Positions 12,101-21,570 of a stretch of DNA of 64,000 bases are shown piece after piece; the first letter of the stretch is position 1, and each line of letters opens with the position of its first letter. The translations under genes and the position numbers were made by a program. Origin of the DNA: Xestospongia muta (Eukaryota > Porifera > Demospongiae > Haplosclerida > Petrosiidae). The stretch is taken from positions 19,541,484 to 19,605,483 of the forward strand of contig OY848918.1 in assembly GCA_963693285.1 (NCBI GenBank), written 5' to 3'. A model generated the notes under the pieces. That model did no database searches, was not told the DNA's origin, and was given only the letters and a program-made list of their open reading frames with translations.

Positions 12101-15100
12101 AAGGTACAAAATGCACAAGAAAATAAGTTATATTATGTACTAATAAAAATCTAGCACAATATCAATAATTATACAACTCTGAACAAGATCAATAAAATTA
12201 ATACACTTCATAATTATTATTAACCTCGCTGTGCCAGGGTGCAAAGCAAGGTTACTGTAGTCTGTCAGAGTGTGTGTGTCTGCACTGCCTGTTTTTTTGA
12301 ACTGGTGTTACTTGGCAAGCAAAGCGTTAGCAGCTAACAAAGTTTAGCAATGAATAGAAAAACATGTGGACTTTACGACAGTAGTATCAAGAACATCGTC
12401 AAAGAAAACGAAAGCTTAAAACTCAAAAGAATTTTCAGGCTGCAGAGTCAAGGTGCTGTTTCTCGATAAGTAAAAAAGTTAATGTGGAGATTTTTTAGTA
12501 TGCTGTAGAGAATTTTAAAGGACTATGGATTAGCAAGACAGAAGGCCATTGCTTAAAGCAATTGTTAGAAAAGTTCTTAAAAGTGTTTTGTGGAGTTGGA
12601 GTAAAGTAATGCATTCAGGAAACGTCTCGAAGCACTAACAAAACTGCTACTAATAGATAATATATTGATTTACATTTGTACTACGGGAAATTTCCAAAGA
12701 ATGCTTCATTTACAAGTTACAATAAATTTTCTATATGAAATATTGAAACATTTTAAAGCATCGTGTAAAGGCTCAGAGAAACATTCATCACGAATCTAGC
12801 ACTTGATCTTGCTTGGCAATTGAATGATACTATTACTCACTCAGTTTGAGCTTCACAGACGTGTCAATCAGAGTGCAAAGTACCCAGTAAACGACAAAAC
12901 TTTTTTCCCTTTGATTGAAGAGAAATGCTGAGTCATCAAACAACAGTTTGTAATGTGCATCACGTGATCCCATCAAGAATTTGACCACACCTTGTCCGAT
13001 CTTATATGTACATGTACATGCATTGTGCAGTATAGATTTACACTAGGCACTGCAGCGAGGTTTAGCACTTTAGTGCATTTTTATTAGCACTTGTAATAAA
13101 AAATATTTATCAGATATTATAAGTAAACAAAGCACACTAGTTTATTATGAATGAAAATACAAGTTTCTAAAAATATGGATTAGTGATCTTATCTAATAAA
13201 ATTTATAAAACATTTGTTGCATATCAAAAATAATTATTATGAAATATACCTTTCAAAACAGTGCATGAATTATATTCATTTGTAGTTGGACTTAAGTAAT
13301 TTTTTGATTATATTTATTTATTGTCAATATGGTTACACAGCCTTACAATATATATAAGAAAGGCTCAAGATTTTTAAAAATACTCATGAATTAAAGTTGA
13401 TTAGAACAGTAATCAATTAAAAGTGAAAAATGAATTTAAATTGTATTTTTAACCATCGACAAGTATAACAATCAATAAATTAATTAACATTTTCCATGAA
13501 TGTTACGATGATGGTTGTGACTAATTATGCTTGAGGCTTGTACATTAGTAACAGACATGATTTTGTCAAAGTGTACCAGTACAGTCTATGTATATATATT
13601 ACTTTGTATTGTTGTCTATATCTTCTAGGAACAGAGAGGTCCTTTGCATTATGCTGCATTTAATGGAATGACTGAAGTTGCTACACTTTTGATCAACAGT
13701 AAAGCTAATCTAAATGCAGTTGATAAGGTTAGTACCATATAATTTTACTTTTATTAATCACAAGTAAGGGTATAATTCATGTACAATTATAATGAAGCAT
13801 CTCCTCTTTACAAAGTGTCATACTTGTACATATATATACTTACTTGTACATATTTACATACTTGTAAAATTTAGGTTAGTAATAAATAGTCAAATTATAT
13901 GTAACTCAAGACTGTTTGCATATGAAGGACAATGCTCCCAAAAGTGTGAATCAAGAAAAGTTCAATTACAACTGAAGAAAATGTAATCATCAAAAATGCT
14001 AATTTCTTTTCTTTATCTAGGATGGCAATACTCCATTGATGTTAGCATGTCTGAGAGGACACCAGTCAATAGCAATGAGTCTATTAGATAAAGGAGCTGA
14101 TAGGCAATTAGCTAATAAAGTTAGTTAATGAACAAAATACTTTGGATCACAGTAACAGTAACATTCTAAATCAGAATAAGGACAGTCTATACACCTATTA
14201 ATATTATAAAATAATTTAATTATAACAAACAACTTATCATGTGTGAGCAGTGAAGTTATATAGGCTAGTATTAGTGAATGAAACTTACAATATATATTTA
14301 CCACATATGTTTTATTATTAGAATGGAAAGACAGCTTTGACAATAGCAAATAAAAGGGCTAAGGATGTTTACAAAAAGCTTGTTGATGATAGTAAGTATA
14401 ACAATCTTGAAAATGATAATTATTATGATTTCTTATTGTTCCTTTAGACAAGGGGATTTTATTGCAAGCCCTTGAAGAAGGCTATGTCATTCTAAAAATT
14501 ATAAAATTGCTATTAGCTGGTCCACCTGCTGTCGGTAAGACCTCTTTTAAACACCTACTCTTTAACTGGGAGCCACCACATCATCATCATAGTACAGCTA
14601 TTGCTGATCGACCTATTAGAGCTGTTGAAAGAGTAGCCACTCTTGAGGGTGCAAATAGTTGGGAAATGATCACAACAGAAGAGCTTATGCAAATGTTAGC
14701 TGAAGACATTCACATTCAAGCAAAGGGTTCAAGGCTTATGTTAGAAACCCAATCTTCAAGTACATCTAAAACTGCACCTTTAAACATCAAGAGTTTGGAA
14801 ATGAATGATACACAACAACCCACAAACCACTCCATAGCTCAAGATTTGCCATCACTCTCTTTAGACACAAGTAATGAATATAATAACACAGATGTTATAT
14901 TTCATTCAGAAGCAAATCTAGAACAAAGTTCAAAGACAAAGATAGAAATGTCCAGTGAAGACACACATCCTAAGAAATTGGACCATTTAGAACAGAAAAG
15001 AAAAGGAATGGTGAAAGTTGAAAATCAGTCCAATCAACCATTACAAGATTCTCAATCTGTTGAAAGTGATGTTGATGTTACTAAGGTAGCTAAGAAGGAA

Positions 15101-18100
15101 AATATTCTACAACTCTCTAAAGATATTCTCACTGCAATGAGAAATGCAGCATCTCGACAGCTGTCCAAATCTACCTGGATATATGTACTCGATAGTGGTG
15201 GGCAGCCACAATTTGCTGATGTATCTAGAGCATTTGTACGTGGCAATACAGTCATTGTGATTGTACACAAGTTGACAGATCGACTGTCAAGTAAGCCAAT
15301 CTTTCAGTATTCTATTGATGGTAAGCCATTAACCCAACCTAAAGAGCTTAGGATGACCAATCTTCAGCTCATTACAACATACGTGCGTTCTATCTCATCA
15401 GCTAAACTAGCAGCAGTTGATGGTGCAGACAGTGAGTCATTGCCTACATTCCTCATTATTGGTACCTATGAAGACAAAATGAGAGGTCTGGGAAAGTTGT
15501 TTCGTGAGTCATTAAAGAAAAAGAATGCACAACTTATAGCAGCTTTGCAACAATACAAAGATCAGTTGATATTCTATAATGAATCAGAGCAAGAGCTTAT
15601 CTTCCCTGTTAATAATATGTGCCTAAAAAAACGTGAAGACCTTTCATCTCTTGTTAGAACATACGTTATTGGCCGTAAGAAAGCAGTTATAAAGAAGAAA
15701 GTCCCTATTCGTTGGTATGTTTTGGAGTCTAATATTAAAGAAGAAGGTGAGAAAAATAATCATGGTATTGTCTCTCAAACTCGATGTCAAGACATTGGTC
15801 AGATGCTAGAAATGACTAAGACTCAAATACAAGGAGCTATTGCATTTTTCAAATCTCTCTCCGTTTTTCTACACTTTAACACATGCTCTCACGTCGTTTT
15901 TACAAATCCACAATATTTCTTGGATGCACTTTCCAATATCATTCGTATATCATTCGTTGATTTCCCACAAAAACTACTACAGAAGGGAAAGATTTTGCAA
16001 CCAAATGCTCACCGCCGACTTCAAGAAGAAGGCTTGTTTACAATTGATCTTCTAGATCTTGTATCTATTCAATTTGCACCAGGTCTTTTTGAAAAAGCTG
16101 ACCTATTACGCTTGCTATGTGACCTCTGTATTGTAGCTGAAGTACATCGTGATGAGTCTACATATTACTTTATTCCAACTGCTTTATCTCCTAAACATCT
16201 AACAACTATTGAAAAGAAAATATTTGCCAAAACTTGTAATCCATTGGTTTTATCTTTTGAACATGGAGTTGTACCTCAGGTAAGAACAGTATGAAACATT
16301 CGATCTGTCATAATTCTTGTTTCCTTAGGGTTTATTTCCAGCTGCAGTTGTGGCATTGTTAAATCGTAAAGAACATCCATTCTTCACACTCGAGTGTCTT
16401 AATGCACAATTTCCTTGTCAACTCAGATTTGCTGTTAAATTGCAGTCTTCCAATCCTCGTGGATCATTACTTTTAGTAGACACAATGCTATGGATGGAAA
16501 TCTATTGGACTGGTGATCCAGCTGAATGCTCCACTCTACATTCACTAGTTACTACTGCCATTGACTTCTGTGCTGAGCCTCTAGCTTATCATCCTTCTGC
16601 TCTGAAGTGTGATCCTGGTACCCTCTGTAACCTAAAACATCAAGCTCAGCAAGATATGCCTCCTACTCATGTAGCACTTGTTACTGTTAACAAAAGAAAG
16701 GAAATAAAAGTGTCTTGTACTATACAAGACTTGCCACCAGTAGAATTAAGCAAAATGTTTCAACCATGGATGGAAGGATTTGGTGAGTCATTATAATTCA
16801 CTGTACAAGGTGACTTCATTTCTTGTGCATATTTAGAAAAGGAAGACATTAACAAAGGCAACAATGGTACTACTACATTGAAAGAAGAACCTAAGTCAGG
16901 TAAATTAATTTTCACTTAATATTAACAAAATTTACTTTTAGTATAAACTAAAAAGGACATATGCTTTACTTGACTGTTTGTATTCACTCTAGACAATCAA
17001 GGCACTAATGTAGATATAGAATGTTTACCATCAGTACCACCACCTTTACCCTCCAATACTGAAGGTATAATGAAGTCATTTCCTTCTTATATTGCTTTTT
17101 ATATGGATTTGAGATAACCCAATGTAGTAATAATATCAATTCCCCTTGGTTAATGTTTAGTATATAGCATACTGTACATATAAATAACATGTTGATGTAA
17201 ATGCATAAGAACTGTATAATAGAAAATCAAAGATTGCTCCATATCCCATGTTTGTCTAAAATATATTAATAATATCAATATTGATTAAATTAAGTGGTAT
17301 GGCAAACGAGGCAATTGATCTGATGTCTCCTGACTGATAAGCACTAGGAAATCATGACTTTCTGTGAATTGTCTCTCTACATTAGTATCATAACAATAGA
17401 ATCACTTGCAAGTCTGTCACTATGCATTTAGCATGTATGGAGCCTAAGGATCTGACATGTTGTAGGTGCTTCTTGTGTACCTTGACTGATGATGTAACAG
17501 TATGTCTTATGATGACATCACTCTGTGTCATAGAGTTAATAATGTTAGGTTTGGTTTACAGTTTAGGTTATGTCATCAATATGATTACATCACTATGTGT
17601 CATTTCATTATGATGTCATCATAGTCAAGTTACACCAAGAACCACCCCATGTTGTAATACCTCCACCTTTAAGAACTTGTTCTCATTTTTCAAAGGATAA
17701 AGCAATGTAAAAGGATAGCAATAGCTTTAGATAATATCATTACTTTATTAATTACTATAATTTTTTGTCTACTGTATGTTCTGTATTAGTATACATATCT
17801 TTAACTTCTAAAATTGAAAGTATAATAAAGGGGTAAAATTATCTGCCAATAATCCATTAGAATAACCATTACTAAACCCTTTTCATATCTTAGTTTTAAA
17901 GAAGTCTATTGTTGCTTCATCATCATTTGAAACTAGAGGCCACCCTCATAACCAGCTAAAAGATGAAGAAACGGTCTCCATTGAAAAGGAAGACTTTAAC
18001 AAAGGCAATTATGTTGCTACTAACTTGAAGGAACAATCAGTATCAGGTCAGTGAACAAATTGATTACTTGATTTTAAAAATGTTATTTATGTAAGAAAAC

Positions 18101-18595
18101 AATATTAAGTAATTTATGCTTTCTTATTCACTCATTATTTTATTACAGATATTCAAAGCACTTTTTCAGACATTGACTTTGAGAACTTGGCCCATATTCC
18201 AATCAACTTTGGTAGGTATTCTAGATACTATAGTCCCATTTACTGTTATTGTACTTATAATTGTATCACTTCTCATTTGCTAATAACCCACTCCAATTCA
18301 TGTTTATATTGCAGAGAACAAGCTGGATCTCCTTCGTTTGCTACATCCTGTTAGATATAAATGGAGACAAATAGGTCAGTCACTCAGAATAAGTCATGGA
18401 GATCTAGAAAATATACGTGATGAAAGGAGTCGCAATACTGACAGACTCTCTGATGTCATTCAAATTTGGTTTGACAAGAAAACAACTGATGTTACCTGGG
18501 CCACAATTAAGATTGCGGTAGAATTACCACCAGTGTTTGAACCTTCTGTAGCTGAAAACATTATGCATTTCTTTTGCTCTATCAACAATAATTAA
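3068..18595 (+). CDS. Gene 1: ankyrin-Roc-COR-death domain protein (5' end not found)
   Basis: Thirteen exons with GT-AG junctions and consistent phase: 3068-3166, 4909-5007, 11988-12086, 13629-13727, 14021-14119, 14322-14391, 14448-16279, 16329-16782, 16837-16899, 16993-17064, 17894-18046, 18149-18211 and 18315-18595. They join to 1160 codons plus a stop. Residues 1-165 are five ankyrin repeats and 166-188 a partial sixth. The Roc GTPase follows with P-loop GPPAVGKT (213-220), switch II DSGGQ (437-441) and a G4-like GTYEDK (527-532), then a COR-like region, an acidic or polar linker and a C-terminal death domain (1068-1160). Inferred role: intracellular GTPase-regulated signalling scaffold. 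No initiating ATG exon is seen upstream, so the gene is either 5'-truncated or starts outside the readable signal. The introns carry transposons. Confidence 0.85.
3167..4908 (+). other. Gene 1 intron
   Basis: From 3738 it matches gene 2 intron sequence from 37935. It includes a local tandem duplication near 4072-4200 whose unit carries AATGTGATCTCT and ACCTTATATTA. The 3983-5007 part recurs, truncated, at 8731-9586, and in gene 2 at 38169-39155 and 43370-44222. Nothing coding was recognised at 3167-3737. Confidence 0.7.
4909..5007 (+). CDS. Gene 1 ankyrin exon 2
   Basis: 99 bp, phase 0/0, acceptor CTTTTAG and donor GTTAGT. It reads NKWTPLYYAAMNGKTEVVIV and onward. Its direct paralogue is gene 2 exon 39057-39155 (DKYTPLHFAAMNGKTEVVTL), and it also resembles exon 13629-13727. 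Confidence 0.92.
5008..5644 (+). other. Gene 1 intron, duplicated in gene 2
   Basis: Matches 39156-39808 closely. Contains no coding exon that I can support. Confidence 0.65.
5645..6272 (-). mobile_element. Old, internally deleted relative of the IS630/mariner-type element
   Basis: The left edge GGATTATACTCTGACC matches the terminal repeat of the nearby full copy (reverse strand near 8440-8467). About 6150-6270 is a degenerate match to the first transposase exon at 8180-8325. The middle has been lost. The same fossil lies at 39810-40460 in gene 2. Confidence 0.65.
6546..8467 (-). mobile_element. IS630/Tc1/mariner-superfamily transposon, gene 1 copy
   Basis: It is bounded by imperfect terminal inverted repeats, degraded at the left end of this copy; in the gene 2 copy both ends carry the core AGTTGAGTTGGG. 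One antisense transposase gene fills the interior. The copy at 41053-43104 sits at the equivalent place in gene 2 with the same flanks, so insertion preceded the gene duplication. Confidence 0.85.
6883..8324 (-). pseudogene. DDE transposase, Sailor-like long D-E spacing, broken copy
   Basis: Three minus-strand exons by comparison with the gene 2 copy: 7924-8324, 7252-7833 and 6883-7199. The N-terminal exon carries a helix-turn-helix-like region (about MSCKQTTLSF to KRLWKEK). The catalytic motifs are YLDET, FMDNASYHS and NPIEWSWAQVK. Lesions compared with the other copy: a one-base loss in exon 1 near 8051 that creates an early stop, compensating indels near 8015, and a 23-bp deletion at about 7409 just after the second catalytic Asp, flanked by ACTA microhomology, that shifts the frame. 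The catalytic first half of exon 2 is still open here. Known for the superfamily: cut-and-paste transposition. Inferred: inactive. Confidence 0.85.
8468..9602 (+). repeat. Intron DNA with second, truncated copy of the 3983-5007 block
   Basis: 8731-9586 repeats the sequence leading into ankyrin exon 2 but loses the first half of the exon. Only the last 40 or so bases of the ankyrin exon and its GTTAGT donor remain, at about 9547-9592. Gene 2 has the same arrangement at 43370-44222. Confidence 0.8.
9603..10071. repeat. Intron block shared with gene 2 (50091-50557)
   Basis: Begins CGATTATGCTTGCATAATAA in both genes and stays similar for about 470 bp. No coding content was recognised. The homology ends where Harbinger coding sequence begins in gene 1. 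Confidence 0.75.
10072..10875 (+). pseudogene. HARBI1-like (PIF/Harbinger) transposase remnant
   Basis: The first exon piece ends near 10222 and reads YVKAPSTKEEW, CIGAIDGKH and YFNYK. A short intron appears to end at 10289. The second piece reads THSNVLLAVCD, DVGDAGRNSDGGV, LPGT, FVGDEAFPL and YRLSRARRIIKN. A one-base insertion near 10618 shifts the frame into ILAARWRIFRRPI, and an in-frame stop follows near 10810. The first two catalytic Asp positions (AIDGKH, VGDEAF) are present, but the expected Glu of the IEN motif is Lys. The N-terminal third is missing. It was a DDE nuclease of the DDE_Tnp_4 type and is now dead. Confidence 0.88.
11022..11372 (-). CDS. MADF-domain protein of the Harbinger element
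   Basis: Exon 1 (11253-11372) reads MDDEKIIEAVRSFPCLWQFI and ends DQ. A 48-bp intron has donor GTAATT and acceptor CTTCTAG. Exon 2 (11204 down to 11022) reads IKDLSIEECSKRWKYLRDKF, then VRELKKVKK and SSWSYFNTMLFLEDS. This is a full MADF (Myb/SANT-like) DNA-binding fold. Such proteins are the second product of PIF/Harbinger elements and help bring the transposase to its DNA. The frame is unbroken. The end is ambiguous: CTGTAAGT at 11020-11027 is both a TAA stop and a good donor, so more exons are possible. An in-frame upstream ATG exists at 11424. Confidence 0.8.
11508..11987 (+). other. Gene 1 intron 3' part
   Basis: AT-rich, ending at the acceptor TATCTAG. No other feature recognised. Confidence 0.6.
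11988..12086 (+). CDS. Gene 1 ankyrin exon 3
   Basis: 99 bp, phase 0/0. Reads NGNTPLMLACQKGHYSIAIL and onward, donor GTTAGT. Close relative of exon 14021-14119. Not found in gene 2. Confidence 0.92.
12223..13061. mobile_element. Non-autonomous DNA transposon with TIR ACCTCGCTG
   Basis: The left end ACCTCGCTGTGCC and the right end GGCACTGCAGCGAGGT are inverted. Both sides show TTA as a possible 3-bp target duplication. The 839-bp interior has no recognisable ORF. TTA duplications suggest mobilisation by a Harbinger-type transposase, but the terminus differs from the Harbinger element above. Confidence 0.65.
13062..13628 (+). other. Gene 1 intron
   Basis: From about 13365 it matches gene 2 from 51070. 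The stretch from about 13560 to 13945, which contains exon 13629-13727, is absent in gene 2. Confidence 0.65.
13629..13727 (+). CDS. Gene 1 ankyrin exon 4
   Basis: 99 bp, phase 0/0, acceptor TCTTCTAG and donor GTTAGT. Reads EQRGPLHYAAFNGMTEVATL and onward. Absent from gene 2 through a clean deletion (or added in gene 1), and the flanking phases leave the frame intact. Confidence 0.92.
14021..14119 (+). CDS. Gene 1 ankyrin exon 5
   Basis: 99 bp, phase 0/0. Reads DGNTPLMLACLRGHQSIAMS and onward. Its paralogue is gene 2 exon 51353-51451. Confidence 0.93.
14322..14391 (+). CDS. Gene 1 partial ankyrin/linker exon
   Basis: 70 bp, entering phase 0 and leaving phase 1. Reads NGKTALTIANKRAKDVYKKL and VDD. 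It starts as an ankyrin repeat and turns into a helical cap. Gene 2's version (51652-51733) is 12 bp longer (adds four residues). A 56-bp intron follows. Confidence 0.9.
14448..16279 (+). CDS. Gene 1 Roc GTPase/COR exon
   Basis: 1832 bp, beginning by splitting an Asn codon with the previous exon and ending VVPQ at a GTAAGA donor. The GTPase signature GPPAVGKTSFKHLLFNWEPP is followed by about 210 residues of polar, low-conservation insert, then WIYVLDSGGQPQFADVSRAF (G3) and FLIIGTYEDK (G4-like, with Tyr-Glu-Asp-Lys instead of the usual T/N-K-x-D pattern). The COR-like part includes FVDFPQKLL, LFTIDLLDLVS and LCIVAEVHRDESTYYFIPTA. The gene 2 exon has the same length and high identity. The longest change is around 15481-15510 (MRGLGKLFRESLKK against MGGWRWLFQESLKQ). 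Confidence 0.92.
16329..16782 (+). CDS. Gene 1 COR C-terminal exon
   Basis: 454 bp after a 49-bp intron, phase 0 in and phase 1 out. Starts GLFPAAVVALLNRKEHPFFT and ends MFQPWMEGF. Completes the COR-like region. Same length as 53673-54126 in gene 2. Confidence 0.9.
16837..17064 (+). CDS. Gene 1 linker exon pair, first cassette
   Basis: Exons 16837-16899 (KEDINKGNNGTTTLKEEPKS) and 16993-17064 (DNQGTNVDIECLPSVPPPLP and onward), both phase 1/1. A polar, Pro-rich hinge between COR and death domain. The pair is echoed by 17894-18211. Confidence 0.85.
17065..17893 (+). other. Gene 1 intron with dispersed CRE-like repeat
   Basis: About 17450-17620 carries repeated TGATGTCATCA/TGATGACATCA-type palindromes and TAGGTTTGGTTTA. 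A relative lies at 23196-23322. ORFs here are repeat artefacts. Confidence 0.6.
17894..18211 (+). CDS. Gene 1 linker exon pair, second cassette
   Basis: Exons 17894-18046 and 18149-18211, phase 1/1. The end of the first (EKEDFNKGNYVATNLKEQSV) repeats exon 16837-16899, and the second (DIQSTFSDIDFENLAHIPIN) sits where 16993-17064 does. Gene 2 has only one cassette. Confidence 0.85.
18315..18595 (+). CDS. Gene 1 death-domain exon and stop
   Basis: Terminal exon, 93 codons plus TAA. Contains RYKWRQIGQSLRISHGDLEN, IRDERSRNTDRLSDVIQIWF and TWATIKIAVELPPVF, the W-xx-IG-xx-L and LExI pattern of death domains. Ends CSINNN. Only weakly similar to gene 2's death domain. AATTAAA overlaps the end. Confidence 0.85.
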
Positions 18596-20750
18596 ACGAT
18601 ACTTTCTTAACTCAAGATTCTTTTTGAAACTTAAAAATTAAAATGATTTTTTTGACAAAACATTTCAACATTATTTTATCTTAACATAATTTTGTTTCAT
18701 TGGTGTGATAATGATATTGTTTACATAAGCCACTGTGGTTTTCTATTTGTGCTTCTTTGTAAAAATTATAATGTTTTGTATATTTTTATGAAACTTGAAT
18801 GATGTTAATAATTTATGATTTCAAATTTCATATTTATTTTGAATTTGGTAAAATTGTCATTGACAAGCCATCTCTAACATTTTTTTGATAGATTGACATT
18901 TTACATGAGTGCTTCTTTTATCATTGTAATGTTCATTATAAAGTTTTAAAAAAGTTTTCTAAAATGAATAATATTATTCATTTAAGATGTTAACTGACCA
19001 CATCCACATTAATTATCTAATTACGTTGAGGAAATAGTGAAGCCAGGAGATCAATCAAACAGATCAATCAATTCCAGGTATTAACATGTATTCAATAATA
19101 TTAGAGGGCAGATATTACTTTTTCTAATTAGGAAATTTATCACTTTCTCCTGTTGGCTTTTGTAATTGTTATATAATATAAAGGAGGGCAGCTGTTGGCT
19201 TTTATAAATTTAAGATCAAAATTTATCAAGTTGGTTAGCTATAATTATCAATCAAATATATAAAAGGGAAATTGAGTAGCAGTTTGTAATTGTCAACACT
19301 ATGGGCCAGGTCACTGTTGTCTAGATAAGTTATCTATATTGACTAATTTTACCTGTTTGTATTTCAGGTATCATTATACAATGAAAGAAAACCCACTGTT
19401 GTACCTAGTTAGAAATGAACCACATATTCCTTTTAGACCAATTGTTATTCTCAACAATATACATGCTACATGTGCTACATGTATCAACATGCCATTAGAG
19501 GGAAGCTGTTGCTACTTAGGAAATATATAACCTTCTCCATTGACAAGCAGACTTGCAGCTGTTGCCTCTTTAAGATTGAAATCTATCATGTTCTGATGGT
19601 CAGTTGTAATTATCAACAGTATATTGAAAGCTATGTGCAATTGTCAACACTAGGGAATTGGCTATCTGTTGCCTTGCATCTTTAGTTAAGTAATCTATAT
19701 TGCTTAAATTCACCTATTTACATGCCAGATATCAGCATGCAATTTATTATTACAGGTTTAATGAGTGTATTCAAGATATACTATAAACTGGGTTTGCAAT
19801 AATGTTATCATAACTAACAATAGTATATTATTCATGTATTAGAAAGAATGAGTTATGTATATACATAACTAAGTTGGAAATAATAAATTCAACTTGTAAT
19901 GTACAGTAAAGATACCTGTTTCTTGATCATTAGAAGAAAAGATAAATCAGATCATTTTAAAAAAAACAGGAACAACGTATTTAATCAATTTCCAAATTCA
20001 TGTTTATGTCCTATAATGAGGTAAATAGTTAAGAAAACACTTTCATGTCTATTCTTCATAATTCCATGCACTGTGTATAGACTATAGATATCTATGCTTG
20101 TAGCATAATCATTATTTCATAACTCCTCGTATGACAGTTGTGGCTCACGTCTGGCCTTCTGAATGTAAATACTACTTTTCATATATCTATGAATTACTCT
20201 TACTTACTTTAAGTGTTCACAATAAAACCTGTAGCTATTCAATGAAGAAAATAATAAGTTAAGTGCCTAACAGATCAAGAATTAATATATCCTTATAGTC
20301 ATTAATGCAAAAGTTAGTATATTTATCAGTATATATATATATATATATATTATGTATACCACTGCTAAAATAGATTGGTTGCCTTAACTAACTCATAGTC
20401 ATGTAGGTTTCATACATTTCTACAATATTGAAAGGAATTCACAACATATGATGTTTTGATTACTAATTGCTATATTCAGTCAGCTCATTTACTTCAACAA
20501 ATGACTCTTTAGAAAAAAGCAAGTAAGTAATATATAGGAATGTCCTGTTATAAATTCCATAGTGACATCCTTTGTATTTAGGCCCATAATCTATGAAATT
20601 TCTTGTGTCTAACTAATGAGACAATAAACAATATCTTCCTAGCTCTTACAATTAACTACATAACTACCAAGTGTCAATGAGTATATCATTTATGAAAAAA
20701 ACGTGAATGTTTACTACCTTTCAGTTTACAAAAACCTGGAGGTCTCCATA
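18596..20750. other. Intergenic AT-rich DNA with diverged dispersed repeats
   Basis: Units around 19140-19330 and 19490-19740 share phrases such as TGTAATTGTCAACACTA and AAGTTATCTATATTG. A third relative is at 23770-23900. A (TA)n run lies near 20326-20350. No gene could be supported; short ORFs here look accidental. Confidence 0.6.
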
Positions 20751-21054
20751 ACCATACATGGTAATAAAATATCAAGTAGATTGATCTTCAGTAGCAAAAC
20801 ATACACCTAACAATCTCATAAAATTAGAATGTTCATTGTCTAACATCAAAACATCCTTTATTTCTCCAAATGTTGGTGAAGGTAAATCAGTTATAGTGTT
20901 ACAATAAATCAGAATTAATTATATCAACCTAACCTTTTAAAGACTTGATAGCCACATCAGTCGTTGTATCTTCCTTCATTAATTTACCTCCAAATGCTAC
21001 ACCAAAAGCATTCAGTCTTCTTTTTTTTTCAAATTCAGAAAAAAAATAATGCAT
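20750..21054 (-). pseudogene. Fossil tyrosine-kinase-like N-lobe fragment
   Basis: Two blocks on the minus strand. Block 1 (21054-20934) reads RRLNAFGVAFGGKL and TTTDVAIKSLK, a glycine loop and VAIK lysine, ending at a GTTAGG donor. Block 2 (about 20890-20750) reads TFGEIKDVLMLDNEHSNFMR, LLGVCFATEDQ, a stop, and YFITMYGYGDLQVFV, matching the alpha-C helix, RLLGVC strand and hinge order of receptor-type tyrosine kinases. The in-frame TGA and the missing catalytic lobe make it a pseudogene fragment. The block 2 acceptor is unclear. Confidence 0.75.
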
Positions 21055-21570
21055 CTGCAAAGTTTGCCTTGTAATGGATAATAAGTTCATTGTAATTATT
21101 TCTAGATGACAGTACAAACTGGTACAAATGAGTAATATTATGTGAATCTTTTAGTCTAACAAAGTAATGATTTATTGAATGGTTTATTAAATCATGATAT
21201 ACAAGAGGAGATGTAAAGATAATATAACAATTGTACAATAGACATCACTTAATAAAACATAGTGTAGTTATTTACAGGACACTACAATATTACATATTAC
21301 AAATTAAGAAAGATTGTACTTATCATTGCTATGCAAACTTCCCCGCAACACACCAGCCCCTAATTTTTCCCATGACCTTTTCTATGGTATACACAATATA
21401 TAAGGATATAGTATTCCTATAATATTTTACAAACAAGTGTGTATTCCTAATCAACACAAGGCTTGACATGTGACAATTTACAAAGCTATTCATTGGAATC
21501 ACTACTACTTGTCCCCTAAGAGCAAACTCTATTGTATAACTATAAGACAAGTTGTTAATTTTGTCTCAGC

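Noticed and set aside
15052..15270. 72-residue minus-strand ORF repeated at 52396-52614
   Set aside because: Antisense shadow of the conserved Roc exon.
17422..17613. 63-residue ORF in the gene 1 intron
   Set aside because: Produced by the CRE-like dispersed repeat and interrupted in its relative at 23200.
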